The notes under the pieces: model-generated
Seen by the model: only the letters and a program-made list of their open reading frames with translations
Told to the model about the DNA's origin: nothing
Database searches by the model: none
Program-made: the position numbers and the translations under genes
In this document: positions 33,634-44,776 of the stretch, one piece after another
Layout: the number at the start of each line of letters is the position of its first letter
How positions within the stretch are numbered: the first letter of the stretch is position 1
Origin: Staphylotrichum longicolle
Taxonomy: Eukaryota; Ascomycota; Sordariomycetes; Sordariales; Chaetomiaceae
Direction: 5' to 3'
Assembly (NCBI GenBank): GCA_019096155.1
Contig: JAHCVI010000001.1
Location: 434,001 to 498,000, forward strand
DNA: 64,000 nt

Positions 33634-36600
33634 TCAAGCCGCACTCAAACGACTGGCATGTTCATGCCCCCGAAACGGCAACCCATCCCGACCACCCCTC
33701 ACCTCAGCGCCGTCGTCCGCACCCACACCATCCACCGGCACCGACCTCGCATCCGAATCACTCCCCCCTTGCAGAACCGCCACGCCCGGCGGCACTGACC
33801 CCCTCCGATCCTTCTCCCGCTCCACGTCCCTCTCATCCTCGCTCTCCGCCACCCCCTTCGACGCAGACGACACCGCGCCCCGACTCCCACCGCTCTTCGC
33901 CTTCCCACTCACACCCGTACTAGTCACCTGCCCCGCCGCCGCCGATGACGACGCCGAAGAAACAGCCCTGAACGCGGTAATCCCTTTCCACCGCCCGAGA
34001 TTCCAAAACGACGTGCTACTTCCCCCGGCTCCCGTAGCAGCAGCAGCAGCAGCAGCAGCAGGAGCAGCAGAAGCAGTAGCACCGCCATTCATCTCTTGTT
34101 GCACACCCTGCGACGGAGACGGGAGGACATCATCCCCGTCGGGAGTGACATCAGCATTAGCATTCGCCTTCGCATTCCCATGTGCATGCACCGCCGGGCG
34201 CAGCGTGAACCCCGGCGTAGGCGGGACCGAGGGACCCTCCTCCTCCTGCCGTGAGCCCTTCCTCTCCTTCTCCTTCTCCTTCTCCTTGTCCTTCTCCCTA
34301 TCTTTAACCAACCGCGCCGGAGTCGGTGCCGCGGGCCGTTCCGACGGCGGCGTGCTAAACACGCTCGCCGTGGGGCTCGCGACGGCGCTGCTGCCCGCAC
34401 GGTTGCGCGCGCGGGACGTGCCGCCGTAGGGCTGCTTGCGCGCCTCGCTGGCGAGGTTGTACGCCGAGTTGAGCGACGTCCTGCTGGCCTTGGTCGGGCT
34501 GACAGAGCGCTCGCTGCGGGCAAAGGGGGTCCCGCTGCCGCCGCCGTTGGCGAAGAGGGCGGAGCGGCGGTCGCCGCTGTGTTCGATGCCCTGCCGCCAG
34601 CTGAGGATGCGGTCCGGGTGGGCGCCCACGCCCGCCCCTGTGCCTGAGGGGTTGAGTGGGGGCGCGATGCCGGGCGCGACGGGCCGGCTAAGCGAGCCGC
34701 GCCGGCTGTGCGCGGTGCTGCCGCCGCTGGTGCGGGTGAGGACGCTTGCGCTGCGGCCGAGCCCGCCTCCGACGTAGCCGCTGCCGTGGGCGGCGAGGCG
34801 GCGGCTGAGGGTGCTGCCTGTTTCCCAGCTCTCGTGCCGGCGCTTGGCAAACGCACAGTCCTGGCGGAAGACCTTGATGATGCCCGTGTCGCCCGTCGTG
34901 ACGATGATGTTACCGTCGTAGTGTGTCGACCGTGCAATGTATGCGCGGCTCGGTTCAGGCCGTTTGTAGACGGGTTCGGTGAGGTGCGTGTCGTTTGTGA
35001 GAGCGTCCTGACTGGCGGCTGCGCTCGCGGCTTCTTCTAGGCTCTGCAGCACAACCGGGGGCGGGTTGCAGAGGTCGTAAATGGGATCGCCGCTCTGGCC
35101 GAGCAGCATTCTGGTCTTCGTGGGTGCAAACAAGGCGGTTGTAACAACATCCCCGTGCGCCTCAAAGTACTCACAAGGCGACTTGTCCTTGTCCTGCACC
35201 AGGGCATCGCCCCCGGTCAGGCTCCAGATGAACGATTTCCGGTCCTCACTTCCGCAGATGACATGCTTCCCGTCGTCTGAAAATGTCGCCGCAATCTGGC
35301 TGTACAGATTCTCGTGCCCCTTGAGCTTGACCTCGAGGCATTTGTCGCGCAGGTTGTAGATGCGTATCCGACTGTCGTTTGAAGTGATGAGCACCCGAAC
35401 TTCTCCTGACCCGACGTCGGCCGAAGCCACAGAGCCCGCAGCGGATCCCGCCGTGTCGAGCGGATTCGGTGGCGGGACGGCCATCGTTTGGATGCCTGTG
35501 ATCTTGCTCCCCTTGGCATTCTTTCCTCTCGACGACCGTACGTGGATCTGCCCGCTCGGTTTCAGCCCTTCCGTCTCGTAAAACATGCAGAGCCCGTTCA
35601 AGAGCCCCGCAATCGCCACCTTCCCGTCCGGCGAAAACGCGACGGCCGTCACCAGGTCCGGCAGTTGGACTGAGAATGCGACCGCGCTGTCGGGGATGCT
35701 CCACAGCCGGAGCATGGTGTCCAGAGAGCCGGCCAAGAAGAACCGGTCGTCACGGGGATGAAATGCCAGCCTGGTCACAAAGTCCTTGTGCTTGAACGTG
35801 CAGAGACACTCGGACCTGCTCAGGTGCCACAGCCTCACCGTCTTGTCCATTGAGGACGACAGCAGGAAATTGTTTTTGCTCCAGCTGAGGTCGAGCACCT
35901 CTCCCGTGTGCCCCTGGAATTCCATGATAGGCTGGTCTCTGAACACAGGCGCGCTAAGCCTCTCTCCGGCGCCGCCATCGAGGATCTCGTCCTCCTCGTG
36001 GGCCCGGCGCTCCTCCGGGGTCGACAGGACGGCCCAAATTCTGACCACATGGTCCCGACCGGCAGTGGCGAGGTACTTGCCGTCTTTGCTGAACTCCGTC
36101 GCCCAGATGGCGCCTCCGGTCCTTGTCGTCTTCCTGTCGCTTGCCCCGGCGACACTGACGGAAACCACGGGCGCCTTGCCCTCATCCGTGCTCGGTTCCC
36201 CGTGGTTCTCGGGCGGTCGGGTGCCAACCAGTTCCTGGGCCAGAAACATGCGGTTGAACTCGCGGATGCGCTTGTTGCTCGCCTTCGTTCGTATGTATCG
36301 CGGCGGCTCCTTGTGGTGGGGTACGTAACCCCCGCCCGTCAAGGGGTTGCTGAAGGTTTGGCTGAAGACGCGGGCGTTGATGCCGTCCATGCGGGCTTCG
36401 CTTCCGAGCTCCGAGTCCGAGTCCAAGTCTCCCATGTCCTTCTTCCGCCGGCCGGTCATGCTCAGCCTGCTCAGGAACGAGCTAGCTCTCTTGCTGCTGT
36501 CCGACAAAGACTGTCAGCGATTTATTTCGGATCAGATGCGCTGCCAGCAACACCGCAGAGATCCCTACCTCTTGTCCCGTACGATCTCGCCCGAGGGCGG

Positions 36601-37474
36601 CCCATTTCTCGAGAGTTCGGAACTCGCGCGGGCGAGTCCTTCAGCCATCTGAGTCAGACGCTGTGGGATCGAGGGTTCGGTGTTCTTTCGCATAAAGATG
36701 TGCTGCGCAGACTAGTGTAAGTTGGGAGATATCTTGTGCTGGGCGGTAAGCCTAGCCGGGTCTTTTGCGCGCTCACCTGCGACAACGGGTCGATCGCAGA
36801 GCTGGAGCCGGGCGTGAGGACCGGGGCCGCAGGTCGTGCTACGTCTAGGTTGCTGCCAGCGGCGGCTTTGCCGGTCCCTGCGATGGCAGTCGTGTGGGTT
36901 TCGGCGTCGCCCGCATCCTCGGCCTCGGTCTCTCTGTCTTTGCCTCTGCCCTTGTCCTTGTCCTTGAGCGCAGTCGTGGTGGTTGTGGTGGTGGTGTTGC
37001 GCGACAGCCTGGAGGGGCTTTTTGTGCCAGGGCTCCGTGGGTGGGATTGTGGCGTCGTCGAGGCTTGGCTCCGCGTGTTTGCTGCCGATGCGTGAGCTTG
37101 AGACCGAGTCTGCTGGATACGACGGATACGCGTATGTATGCAGGTGCCGTTGGCACGGCCGGGGCTGTGGACACAGCTCGCACCGTTGTTGCGCGCACGT
37201 CGACCAACAGCAGGCACCAGGAAACGAGGGGATAATAAACTCAATTAAACACAAGGACCGCGCTGACATCTGACATACCTCGGGCGTCCAACGAACTGGG
37301 GGGTCTTGGCAAGGACCGAGAGGACGGAGACGTGCCGAGGACGGTTGGGGGCGAGGAGGACCGCGTGGTGCTGCTGCCCGTGGTTTCAGCGGCGGCCCGC
37401 GACGGGTTGCTGTCGTGCTGCTGGTGCGCCAGGACGGGCGCCGCCGACTTTATCGCTGTCCATATCCCCGTCAT
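33634..37474 (-). CDS. WD40-repeat protein (WDR44/Dgr2-like)
   Basis: Exons 37474-37279, about 37081-36777, 36702-36569 and 36496-33634, giving about 1165 residues. The acceptor of exon 2 is the least certain (other phase-compatible AGs lie nearby). N-terminal Ser/Thr/Pro-rich region, then HIFMRKNTEPSIPQRLTQMA, and after intron 3 HHKEPPRYIRTKASNKRIREF, a conserved lead-in. WD repeats: AIWATEFSKDGKYLATAGRD, EFQGHTGEVLDLSWSKNNFL, RLWHLSRSECLCTFKHKDFV, LVTAVAFSPDGKVAIAGLLN, NLRDKCLEVKLKGHENL and ATFSDDGKHVICGSEDRKSF. About seven blades are visible. The C-terminal 350 residues are low-complexity Ser/Ala/Gly with poly-Ala. Domain order resembles WDR44 and yeast Dgr2/YMR102C. Likely scaffold; role inferred only. 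Confidence 0.88.
34034..34064 (-). repeat. GCA/CAG trinucleotide repeat (poly-Ala)
   Basis: About ten agc/gca triplets within the WD40 gene, read as poly-Ala on the minus strand. A typical microsatellite, prone to length polymorphism. Confidence 0.9.
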
Positions 37475-38459
37475 CTTGTCGGATCGTCCGACGACATGTG
37501 CGCGCGCCGGGCGCCACCAATGAGCCTCTGTGCGACCGCGCCTGTTGCGGTCGCCGAACGAATTCGATGCGGATGGACCCGACAAGTGCAAGTGGCTTTC
37601 GGGGTCTCAAAACGCCCGACGGCCGGCGCCAGCACCGTGTTGGCAATTAGAATGCCCCGTTCCACCCGAGTACTTTGGTTTGATTGGTTGTGGTGGGGAA
37701 TATCTCACCCTGAGGGCGACAGTTTCACCGCCCGTGATGTTGGTGGCTTTCCAGGTTGTCTCGAAGTTTGTCTCGCCCCAAGGCTTGGACTTGTTGGACA
37801 GATAATATGCGGGTTGAGTTGAGAAGTAACTATTCAACCACGAGAAGAACAGCGATGGACAGCGACTGTTGTAAGCGACTAGCACGGCAGATCGATGACT
37901 TCAGGGCTCTTGCTTGGTGTCCTGGCAGCAGCTGAACCTGAGCGCTGGTCTTCCATGGTTGAGCGTTAGCGTTAGCGTCTGGACTGTTGCATCATTGACT
38001 GCGTTGGGCGCCGCTTTCTGCTGACCGAAACCGACGTCCACTGTTGGGTCGGACAAGGCCGGGCCGGATACCTTCCGTTGTCCATTCTCGGCGTGCAGTT
38101 AATGGGAGCACAAAACCTGGCGGCCGATGTCGACTCGAAAAGTACCTTGGTTTCACTGTCCGACAAGATTTGATCTCGAGTGATGCAGACAAGAGAAACA
38201 CACAAAGGTCGGCAGAAAGGAATGACGTGTGTGTGTGCCATGCCAATGCCACTGGGCCAGTGGGGACGGGCCGCCGCTGCCACACGGCCCAATCTTAGCG
38301 TGGGTGCGGGCGGGGCTTCCAGCGAAAGTGCCGGCCAGTCTCGAGCTCTGTCCCTGGATCGGACAATTCGCGTCCCGACATTTTGTTCACTCTGGCTCAG
38401 TTCAGGGGAAAGGGGGGCTCGGAGGATGGAACGAGAGAACAGGTGAGCTGAATCGAACT
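37475..38459. other. Intergenic (1 kb)
   Basis: Lies upstream of the WD40 gene and downstream of the Dom34 gene. Should hold the WD40 promoter. No gene seen. Confidence 0.5.
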
Positions 38460-39677
38460 TCATAATACCATGGTGCCTTCGGCAGAGTTATTTCCCTCAT
38501 TCCCCTCCTCCTCTTCCTCGTCTTCGTCCAGGTCAAACATGGGATATGTCAGGATCGTGGCAATCCCGCCCAAAGCCTCCAGCCTCTTCCCGCTCTCATG
38601 ATCACTGCTCAGCAACCTGACTTCTCCGCCGTCCTTCTTGACCTTGTCCACCAGGGCAACATACTTTCTCCTTGTCGCCACATCCATGCTCCGAAAAAAC
38701 GCATTATTCACCAGCAACACCCCGCCGCCCCGTCCCACTGCGCCCTCGGCGATGGCCTTCTCGACCGGCTTGGTCCCGTACCACGCCTTGCCGTCGTCCT
38801 TGCGCATGCGGTCGTAGAACTGGTCCATGAGGTTGGTCTCGATGGTAAACTTGGTGTCGTGCATCATCTTCTTCACCTCCGGGCTCTTGAGCACTTCGTT
38901 GAGGCTGTGCACGTGGCCGGTGCTCGAGTGCACGATGACAGCCTCCTTGGCGATGCGCTGCAGGCTCTTGTCCCCCGTCCGTGCCGCCTCGGACTGCATG
39001 TGTGCGCGGAAGTCCTGGGCGACGAACCCGGGGCTCGCGAGGAGCAGTGTGCGGGGGATGCTGAAGTCGACGGCGTTGCGCAGGTTGGAGAGCGTCTTAT
39101 CGTAGAAGGCCGTCATCCCGCTCGACGATTCTTTTGAGGTAGAGCGCTTTTTCGGTATGGCGCTCTCGATGCGCTGCTTGACGATGGTGCGGAACTCGGT
39201 GATCAGGCAGATGTTGGCGAGGCCCTCCTGCATGACGACGGCGGCGATGGCCTCGGGCCGGTCTTCGCTCAGCGCCTCCTTGAGCGACTGTATTGCCACC
39301 GAGTCCCAGCCGGCCTTCTTCCATATTGTGAATTTGATGTCGGCCTTCTCGTACCGCAGCGTGAGCGTGTGGTGCTGCCCGACGCTGACCCATTCGTTCT
39401 CGTTTACGACGGTGCCCGAGACCTTGAGCTCCGACGCGAGTGGGTCGAAGAATGTCGACTTGACCTTGACCGACAGGTTCATGCGGACGCCCTTGCCAAT
39501 CGTGGAGCCCGTCGCCGTCGTCACTGTGACCTTGCGCAGGGCGGGCGCGTGGATGATGTCGCCGACCGAGATCAGGTTGTTGGCGTGCCACATGTCCTCG
39601 GGCTCGACGATCAACAGCGAGACGCCATCCTCCTCGTCGATGCCCTCGAGCGTCTGTCGTTTTGAAGCGAACCGCAT
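38460..39677 (-). CDS. dom34: Dom34/Pelota ribosome rescue factor
   Basis: Single exon, 405 residues, from MRFASKRQTLEGI (39677). EPEDMWHANNLISVGDIIHA, RKVTVTTATGST and LKVSGTVV..NEWVSVGQHHTL form the Sm-like N-terminal domain (~1-135). GWDSVAIQSLKEALSE links to the eRF1 domain 2-like part with VVMQEGLANICLITEF, and the C-terminal L7Ae-like domain has YGTKPVEKAIAEGAVG and LLVNNAFFR. The tail is acidic (EDEEEEEGNEG). Dom34 with Hbs1 splits stalled ribosomes and feeds no-go and non-stop mRNA decay in the cytosol. The GGQ of eRF1 is absent, as normal for the family. Unlike many orthologues no intron is needed here. No abnormality apparent. Confidence 0.97.
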   Translation of the reverse strand: MRFASKRQTLEGIDEEDGVSLLIVEPEDMWHANNLISVGDIIHAPALRKVTVTTATGSTIGKGVRMNLSVKVKSTFFDPLASELKVSGTVVNENEWVSVGQHHTLTLRYEKADIKFTIWKKAGWDSVAIQSLKEALSEDRPEAIAAVVMQEGLANICLITEFRTIVKQRIESAIPKKRSTSKESSSGMTAFYDKTLSNLRNAVDFSIPRTLLLASPGFVAQDFRAHMQSEAARTGDKSLQRIAKEAVIVHSSTGHVHSLNEVLKSPEVKKMMHDTKFTIETNLMDQFYDRMRKDDGKAWYGTKPVEKAIAEGAVGRGGGVLLVNNAFFRSMDVATRRKYVALVDKVKKDGGEVRLLSSDHESGKRLEALGGIATILTYPMFDLDEDEEEEEGNEGNNSAEGTMVL

Positions 39678-41137
39678 TTCGTGTGGGAAGTTGGCGAAAG
39701 GACCGTTTGTTCGTGGATGGGGTCGCGATATGGCGAAAGCGCAGCAGCTTGTCGATCTGGGACGGAGAGCTGGACCTTGGTGATGGCGGGGTGGTCTGGT
39801 GTTTGTAGCGGGGTATTGCTGAAATGTGGGGTCGGGCACCCAACCTCACGACGTCTTGATGCTGGCTTGATCTTTTCGGTTTGTGATGGAAAGAACGAAG
39901 AGCGGGTTGATTTCGAACAGAAGTCCGCCTTTCAACACAAACCAAGCTAACAATTTCTGCAAACCATTGTTAAAGTCCTTCTCCCAGGGCTATTTGAAGG
40001 CAAACAGCGACGTCATGTTGTTGCGTTGTTGCATCCAAGCTGTGGACCAATCTGGAGCTCTGCAGCAGCAGGTTGAGCTCGCTCGGGCGCATTCGCAACC
40101 TGGAATGGCCCCCCACACTCATGTGCATCGGAGATCAGTTTTTTTCTTTCCGGCGAACACAGTCTTCTCAAGGCGATTCTCGAGATGGAAAACCAAAGTT
40201 TCAGTACATCTCGAGTATCCAAAGCCAGTTGGAGCCCCGAAAAGGGACCAAACTAAGCAGCAGGTGCGGATGGCCGTCGAGGACCTGGCAGCTCCAAATG
40301 GACCCAACATCTGCAGTCGGATAGGGCTGAGGCCAGGGGTCTTAGCTTGCTGACCGCGTGGGGCTGCACCTGAGACCCAGTTGCGGGGTAGCTCGCGCTG
40401 TCAATTCCCGCCTCAGTTCGATGCGCATGCATCCCATCCTTCACTTTGGAGGCTTCAGATGGACGGCAATGGAGGGCGGTTCCCGCGTTGGTGATCAGGG
40501 TCGCAGCCATCCCGTCCCAGTCAAGGGTGCCACTGCTCTGGGAGGAAGCGTCTCGTGTTCTGGTGCGCAAACTGCGCCTTCCTGTTTGTGGGCCTTGCTG
40601 CAAGGCTTGTGCAAATGGAAGGCGTGGTTGGCTGCGATATGGTGGCTCCTGGACCCTCGGCGCCTTCCTGCATGACGCTCTCCTGGAGTACGGGGTAGCA
40701 GCGGGGGTGTACGGCAGCCTGGAGTTCGCCGGCCGAGCCATCCAAACGTCGAAGAGGCGGGCTTACATGCATGCGTGCATGCCTTGAACCAACAAGCGCC
40801 CAGGCGGGCGGTGTGCATGCAGCTTCTGTGAGAGCCCGGGACGTGGGACGTGGGACATGGGATGGATGTGGAACATGGGATGGGCTGCTGCCTTGCCTTT
40901 CTGCCTTTTTGGCTTGCATGGCAATCAACAGGCTGCGAAGCGGTCCCGGCCTGGTTTCTGGCCTTCTGCCACTTCCTCAGTTCCTGCTCTGTCAATGTCA
41001 ATGCGGCCGTCGGTCGAGTCACTGGCCGACATCGCCACCACAACCGCTGCGCAATACCTTAGCATTTAAAGGACCAGCCGCAGGCCAACCGAGCAACGCA
41101 GCGCGCGGTCTGCCGTTCCTCGGGTTCGCCAGGCACC
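39678..41137. other. Divergent intergenic region (1.5 kb)
   Basis: Region between Dom34 (minus) and the BCS1-like gene (plus). Two minor features: short head-to-tail gggacgt/gggacat words near 40840-40885 and an atgcatgcgtgcatg palindromic word near 40765-40782. An A/T-rich box (agcatttaaagg, ~41063) precedes the BCS1 start. No gene. Confidence 0.45.
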
Positions 41138-43231
41138 ATGAACAGCTTACTAGCCCTTGCAGGCACGTCGCTGCTCAACGACAAGGGCAGCTCGATCCAA
41201 GACCTTGAGCAACGCATACCCGGCTTCTCTGTGCTGCAAGATTTTTTCAAAAAATGGCTGCGGCTCGACCTCACCACGCTCCTGACGGCCGCGGCCCTCA
41301 TGGGCGCAGCCTCGAGCGGCGCCCAGAGCATACAGGAGACGGGATCCAAAGTCTATTGGTGGATCGTACGCTTTCTGACGGCCTCCATCTCCATTGCGGG
41401 CAATGACCGCCTCAACCGCGAGGTCCTCAACTGGCTGGGCGCCCACGTGCTGCTCAAAAAGGGCACCCGCATTCTGACTGCCAACTCGGAGACGATCCGC
41501 AACGATGCCTGGTCGTACCGTCGCGTCTCGCAGGAGCGCAACGACTACCACCACGAGAAGCGGATGCCCGTGCAATACTTGCCGACCTTCGGGACCACCT
41601 GGTTCATCCACAAGCGCAACATCTTCATGGTGAGGCGCATCCTGACGAGCAGCTCCCACTACCACAGCTCGTGGACTAGGACTCCGGACGAGTATGCCGG
41701 TGCGCCCGAGGGCGACGAGCCGCTCGTCGTTATGTGCCTAGGCCGGTCCGTCGAGCCCATCAAGCGGTTCCTCGGCACCTGCCGCGAGTTCGCCGACAAG
41801 CAGCGCGAGGCCTACATCACAGTCCGCATCAGCAAGCGCGGCTACGACGAGACGTGGGACACGACCATTCTGCGGCCGCTCCGCCCCCTCGAGACGGTGC
41901 ACTTTGACGAGAAGACCAAGGATGCCCTGGTCGCCGACATCTCCAACTACTTGGATGTCAACACGCGCAAGTTCTACAACAGACGCGGCATTCCGTACCG
42001 CAGGGGTTTCCTCCTGTATGGCCCGCCCGGCACCGGGAAGACGTCCCTCTCGCTTGCGCTGGCCGGTCGATTTGGGCTGGAGCTGTACCTCCTCCACATG
42101 CCGAGCGTTCGGGACGACTCTGTCCTTGAGAAGCTTTTACCGCGCTGCCCCCGCGCTGCCTGGTGCTCCTCGAGGACATCGACGCGGTGGGCATCAAGCG
42201 CCGCTCGCGCCGGACAGACAGCGACGACAGCGAAGACAGCGACAACGACTCGGACAAGTCTGACTCGGACGACGACTCGACCGGGGGCGGTCCAGCTGCA
42301 CGCTCTCGGGCTGCTCAACGTGCTCGATGGCGTCGCCTCCCAAGAAGGCCGCATCGTGCTCATGACGTCCAACTTTGCCGAGAAACTGGATAAGGCTCTC
42401 GTGCGCCCCGGGCGCGTCGACAAGATGCTCTACCTCGGCCACATCTCGCCACGCAGCAGCGAGCTCATGTTCCTGCGCATGTACGGCCCCGACGCCGACG
42501 GCGCGGCCCCGGCCGACCGCGAGGTGCAACTTCCCCGCGAGGAGCTGGAGCGGCTGGCGCTCGAGTTTGGCAACAAGATCCCCAACGAGGTGTTCACCCC
42601 GGCGCAGGTGCAGGGGTATCTCCTGAACTACCGGAACTCTCCCCTGGACGCAGCGGGCAATGCCGGGCACTGGGTGCAGGAGGAGGTTGCCGCCATCGAG
42701 GCGGCCAAGGAGAAGGCGAGGAAGGCGGCCGAGGCCAAGAAGAAGAAGCGCAAGGAACGCAAGCTTAGGCGGGCCGCAAAGATGGCCGAGGCGATGCGGA
42801 ATTATGCGTCGGACGACGAGCTGGAGGAGCTGCGGCAGAAGGTGGAGGAGAAGAAGAAGCGGAAGAAGAACGGGCAAAATGAGGGTGAGGAGAAGGAGAA
42901 GGCTGAGGAGGAGAATACGGAGAAGAAGGAAACTAAGAATACTGAAGAGGGGAAGAAAGAGGGAGAGAAGGCTGAACGAGAGCAGAGTGATGACAAGAAG
43001 CGGAGTAATGATGAGAAGACAGCCGAGGAGGTCACACCCTCTGAACAGCGCGACGAGGACTGTTCCACAACTCACGACGCGCCCAATGGTGTCTCACACG
43101 GCACTGAATCACCAAAAATCAAAGAAGAAGGCAGCACCGCCGAGGTGAAGACCGGACTAAACGTGAACGGGAACGGGCCTGTCGCAGCGACTCATACCGC
43201 TGCAATCAACGGGGATTCTGACGAGCATTGA
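41138..43231 (+). CDS. BCS1-like AAA ATPase, with local frame slip over Walker B
   Basis: About 697 codons in the main frame. N-terminal Leu/Ala-rich membrane segment (LTTLLTAAALMGAASSGAQ), then the BCS1_N region (GRSVEPIKRFLGTCREFA, RRGIPYRRGFLLYG). P-loop GPPGTGKTS is at residue ~295-303. SRH and sensor follow: LGLLNVLDGVASQEGRIVLM and TSNFAEKLDKALVRPGRVD. Between 42138 and 42288 the main frame is nonsense, while the next frame reads CLVLLEDIDAVGIKRRSRR, the required Walker B, plus a Ser-Asp acidic insert. Adding one T to TTTT (42135-42138) and two Gs to GG (42289-42290) would restore both frames. The last 180 residues are charged coiled-coil (Lys/Glu). Bcs1 proper inserts the Rieske protein at the mitochondrial inner membrane; this longer fungal paralogue's client is unknown. 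Confidence 0.85.
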   Translation: MNSLLALAGTSLLNDKGSSIQDLEQRIPGFSVLQDFFKKWLRLDLTTLLTAAALMGAASSGAQSIQETGSKVYWWIVRFLTASISIAGNDRLNREVLNWLGAHVLLKKGTRILTANSETIRNDAWSYRRVSQERNDYHHEKRMPVQYLPTFGTTWFIHKRNIFMVRRILTSSSHYHSSWTRTPDEYAGAPEGDEPLVVMCLGRSVEPIKRFLGTCREFADKQREAYITVRISKRGYDETWDTTILRPLRPLETVHFDEKTKDALVADISNYLDVNTRKFYNRRGIPYRRGFLLYGPPGTGKTSLSLALAGRFGLELYLLHMPSVRDDSVLEKLLPRCPRAAWCSSRTSTRWASSAARAGQTATTAKTATTTRTSLTRTTTRPGAVQLHALGLLNVLDGVASQEGRIVLMTSNFAEKLDKALVRPGRVDKMLYLGHISPRSSELMFLRMYGPDADGAAPADREVQLPREELERLALEFGNKIPNEVFTPAQVQGYLLNYRNSPLDAAGNAGHWVQEEVAAIEAAKEKARKAAEAKKKKRKERKLRRAAKMAEAMRNYASDDELEELRQKVEEKKKRKKNGQNEGEEKEKAEEENTEKKETKNTEEGKKEGEKAEREQSDDKKRSNDEKTAEEVTPSEQRDEDCSTTHDAPNGVSHGTESPKIKEEGSTAEVKTGLNVNGNGPVAATHTAAINGDSDEH

Positions 43232-43918
43232 CAAGAAAAACAAAAATGAACATGGCAGCAGGTGTATCGGAGTGATCATTGGATGGGTGTGTTGGCGTAT
43301 CGGCAGACGGCACTTGAATAAGGATGTGTTTTTGACAGCAGACCAAGCTTAGCTTAGAGTCAGGGAAAGCAAATACCTTCATGAACTGAGCCTGGAAGAA
43401 AGTGGGAAAAACAAAGTTGCCCTGTCAGTGCATTGCTTATACTTTCAGAGCTCATAAACCTCTCAATCTCAAATGTCACCCTCCACATCACCTCCCTTAC
43501 CTGAATGTCATGCATACCGGTTGTCAGTCAATTCCATTTCTCGGGCGGCCGGAAAGCTCCCTCCTACCAAGTCCCATCCATCCCATTCCTTCCTTGCCCC
43601 CTCAGCTTAACGAGCAAAGCGCGTTCCTTCACTGGTAACTGTAGACTTGAATTTGACCACGACCTTCCTCGGGCTACACAGCTGACCAAACAAGGAAGGT
43701 GTTGCCGTTTGAGTCACCCGGCAGAAGGTCCGAGGTGCGGGGAGAGCTGCAAAGTTGACCTGACACTGCAAGCACGCGGCGCTACTCCTGGTTTGTTAAC
43801 CTCTGCCTCAACCAACATCGCGATCATAGAAAAGCACCAGGGTACTGCACCAGCAGCATTCACCACCACCACCTCTTGCTTAGCAACTGCCAGACGATTA
43901 GTAGCAAACCTCGACACC
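43232..43918. other. Intergenic
   Basis: Region between BCS1-like and methyltransferase genes. The methyltransferase frame stays open far upstream (to 43505) without protein character, so the extension is rejected. It includes the promoter. Confidence 0.45.
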
Positions 43919-44776
43919 ATGGCTGACGATCCTCCCAACCCCAGCCTCAGCTCCGTCACGCAGCCCGGCACCACCTCGGTCCCGCCCCCGCCCAACCTCA
44001 AAGCGCGCATCAAAGAATCCTACGACGCCATCGCCCCGGTCTACAACCACTGGACGCTCATGCACCGCGCGCACCGCATGAACTACACGACCCGGCTGAT
44101 CCAGTTCCTCCAAGCCGACCGCCGGAGGAACGGTCACCATCACCAACAACCCACCGGCGGCGGCGAGGGCGACAACGAGAACACCGAGAACACCGAAACC
44201 AACGACCCGGACGCGCCGCCCCGGTCGGGGCTCGCGGGCACGCCGATCCCCAGCCTGGCGGGCATGCACGCGCTGGAGGTGGGCTGCGGGTCGGGCGTGC
44301 CGGTGCTCGAGATCCTGCTGGCTAAGGACATGGACATCATCGGCGTGGACCTGTCGGCGACGCAGCTGGCGCTGGCGCGCGCGCACTTCCCCGAGCAGAC
44401 GGCCAAGTGCCAGGCGGTGTGGGCCGAGAAGGACATGATGGAGCTGCGGTACCCGCCCGACGAGTTTGGCGTCGTCGTCGGGCTGTACAGCCTCATTCAC
44501 CTGCCGCGCGAGGAGCAGACGGTGTTTCTGCACCGCGTAGTGCGCTGGCTCAAGCCGGGCGGCATGGTGCTCATCAACTTTGCCAAGGGCGAGATGGAGG
44601 GGGACGTGATTGAGAAGTGGCTCGGGCTCGAGAAGGGGTGGATGTATTGGAGCGGCTGGGGCGAGGACAAGATGATGCAGGTGATTAGGGAGCTGGGGTT
44701 GGAGGTGCTGCTGCAGGAAACGACGGGGGATGCGACGGACCCGGAGTTTGTGTGGGTGATTGCGAGGAAGAACTGA
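43919..44776 (+). CDS. Class I SAM-dependent methyltransferase (UbiE/Methyltransf_25 type)
   Basis: Single exon, 285 residues, start MADDPPNPSLS chosen because the family's helix (KARIKESYDAIAPVYNHWT) starts right after it. A low-complexity His/Gly/Asn/Glu insertion of about 40 residues precedes the core. Motif I is ALEVGCGSGVPVLEILL (residue ~118). MDIIGVDLSATQLALARAHF carries the acidic adenosine-binding Asp, FGVVVGLYSLIHLPREEQ is motif IV/post, and LKPGGMVLINFAKGEM is motif VI. Substrate unknown. The C-terminal LLQETTGDATDPEFVWVIARKN is a standard strand. No partner gene is nearby. Confidence 0.9.
   Translation: MADDPPNPSLSSVTQPGTTSVPPPPNLKARIKESYDAIAPVYNHWTLMHRAHRMNYTTRLIQFLQADRRRNGHHHQQPTGGGEGDNENTENTETNDPDAPPRSGLAGTPIPSLAGMHALEVGCGSGVPVLEILLAKDMDIIGVDLSATQLALARAHFPEQTAKCQAVWAEKDMMELRYPPDEFGVVVGLYSLIHLPREEQTVFLHRVVRWLKPGGMVLINFAKGEMEGDVIEKWLGLEKGWMYWSGWGEDKMMQVIRELGLEVLLQETTGDATDPEFVWVIARKN

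Noticed and set aside
43505..43918. 138-codon upstream extension of the methyltransferase
   Set aside because: No protein character and includes obvious non-coding composition; the ATG at 43919 is followed at once by the family helix.
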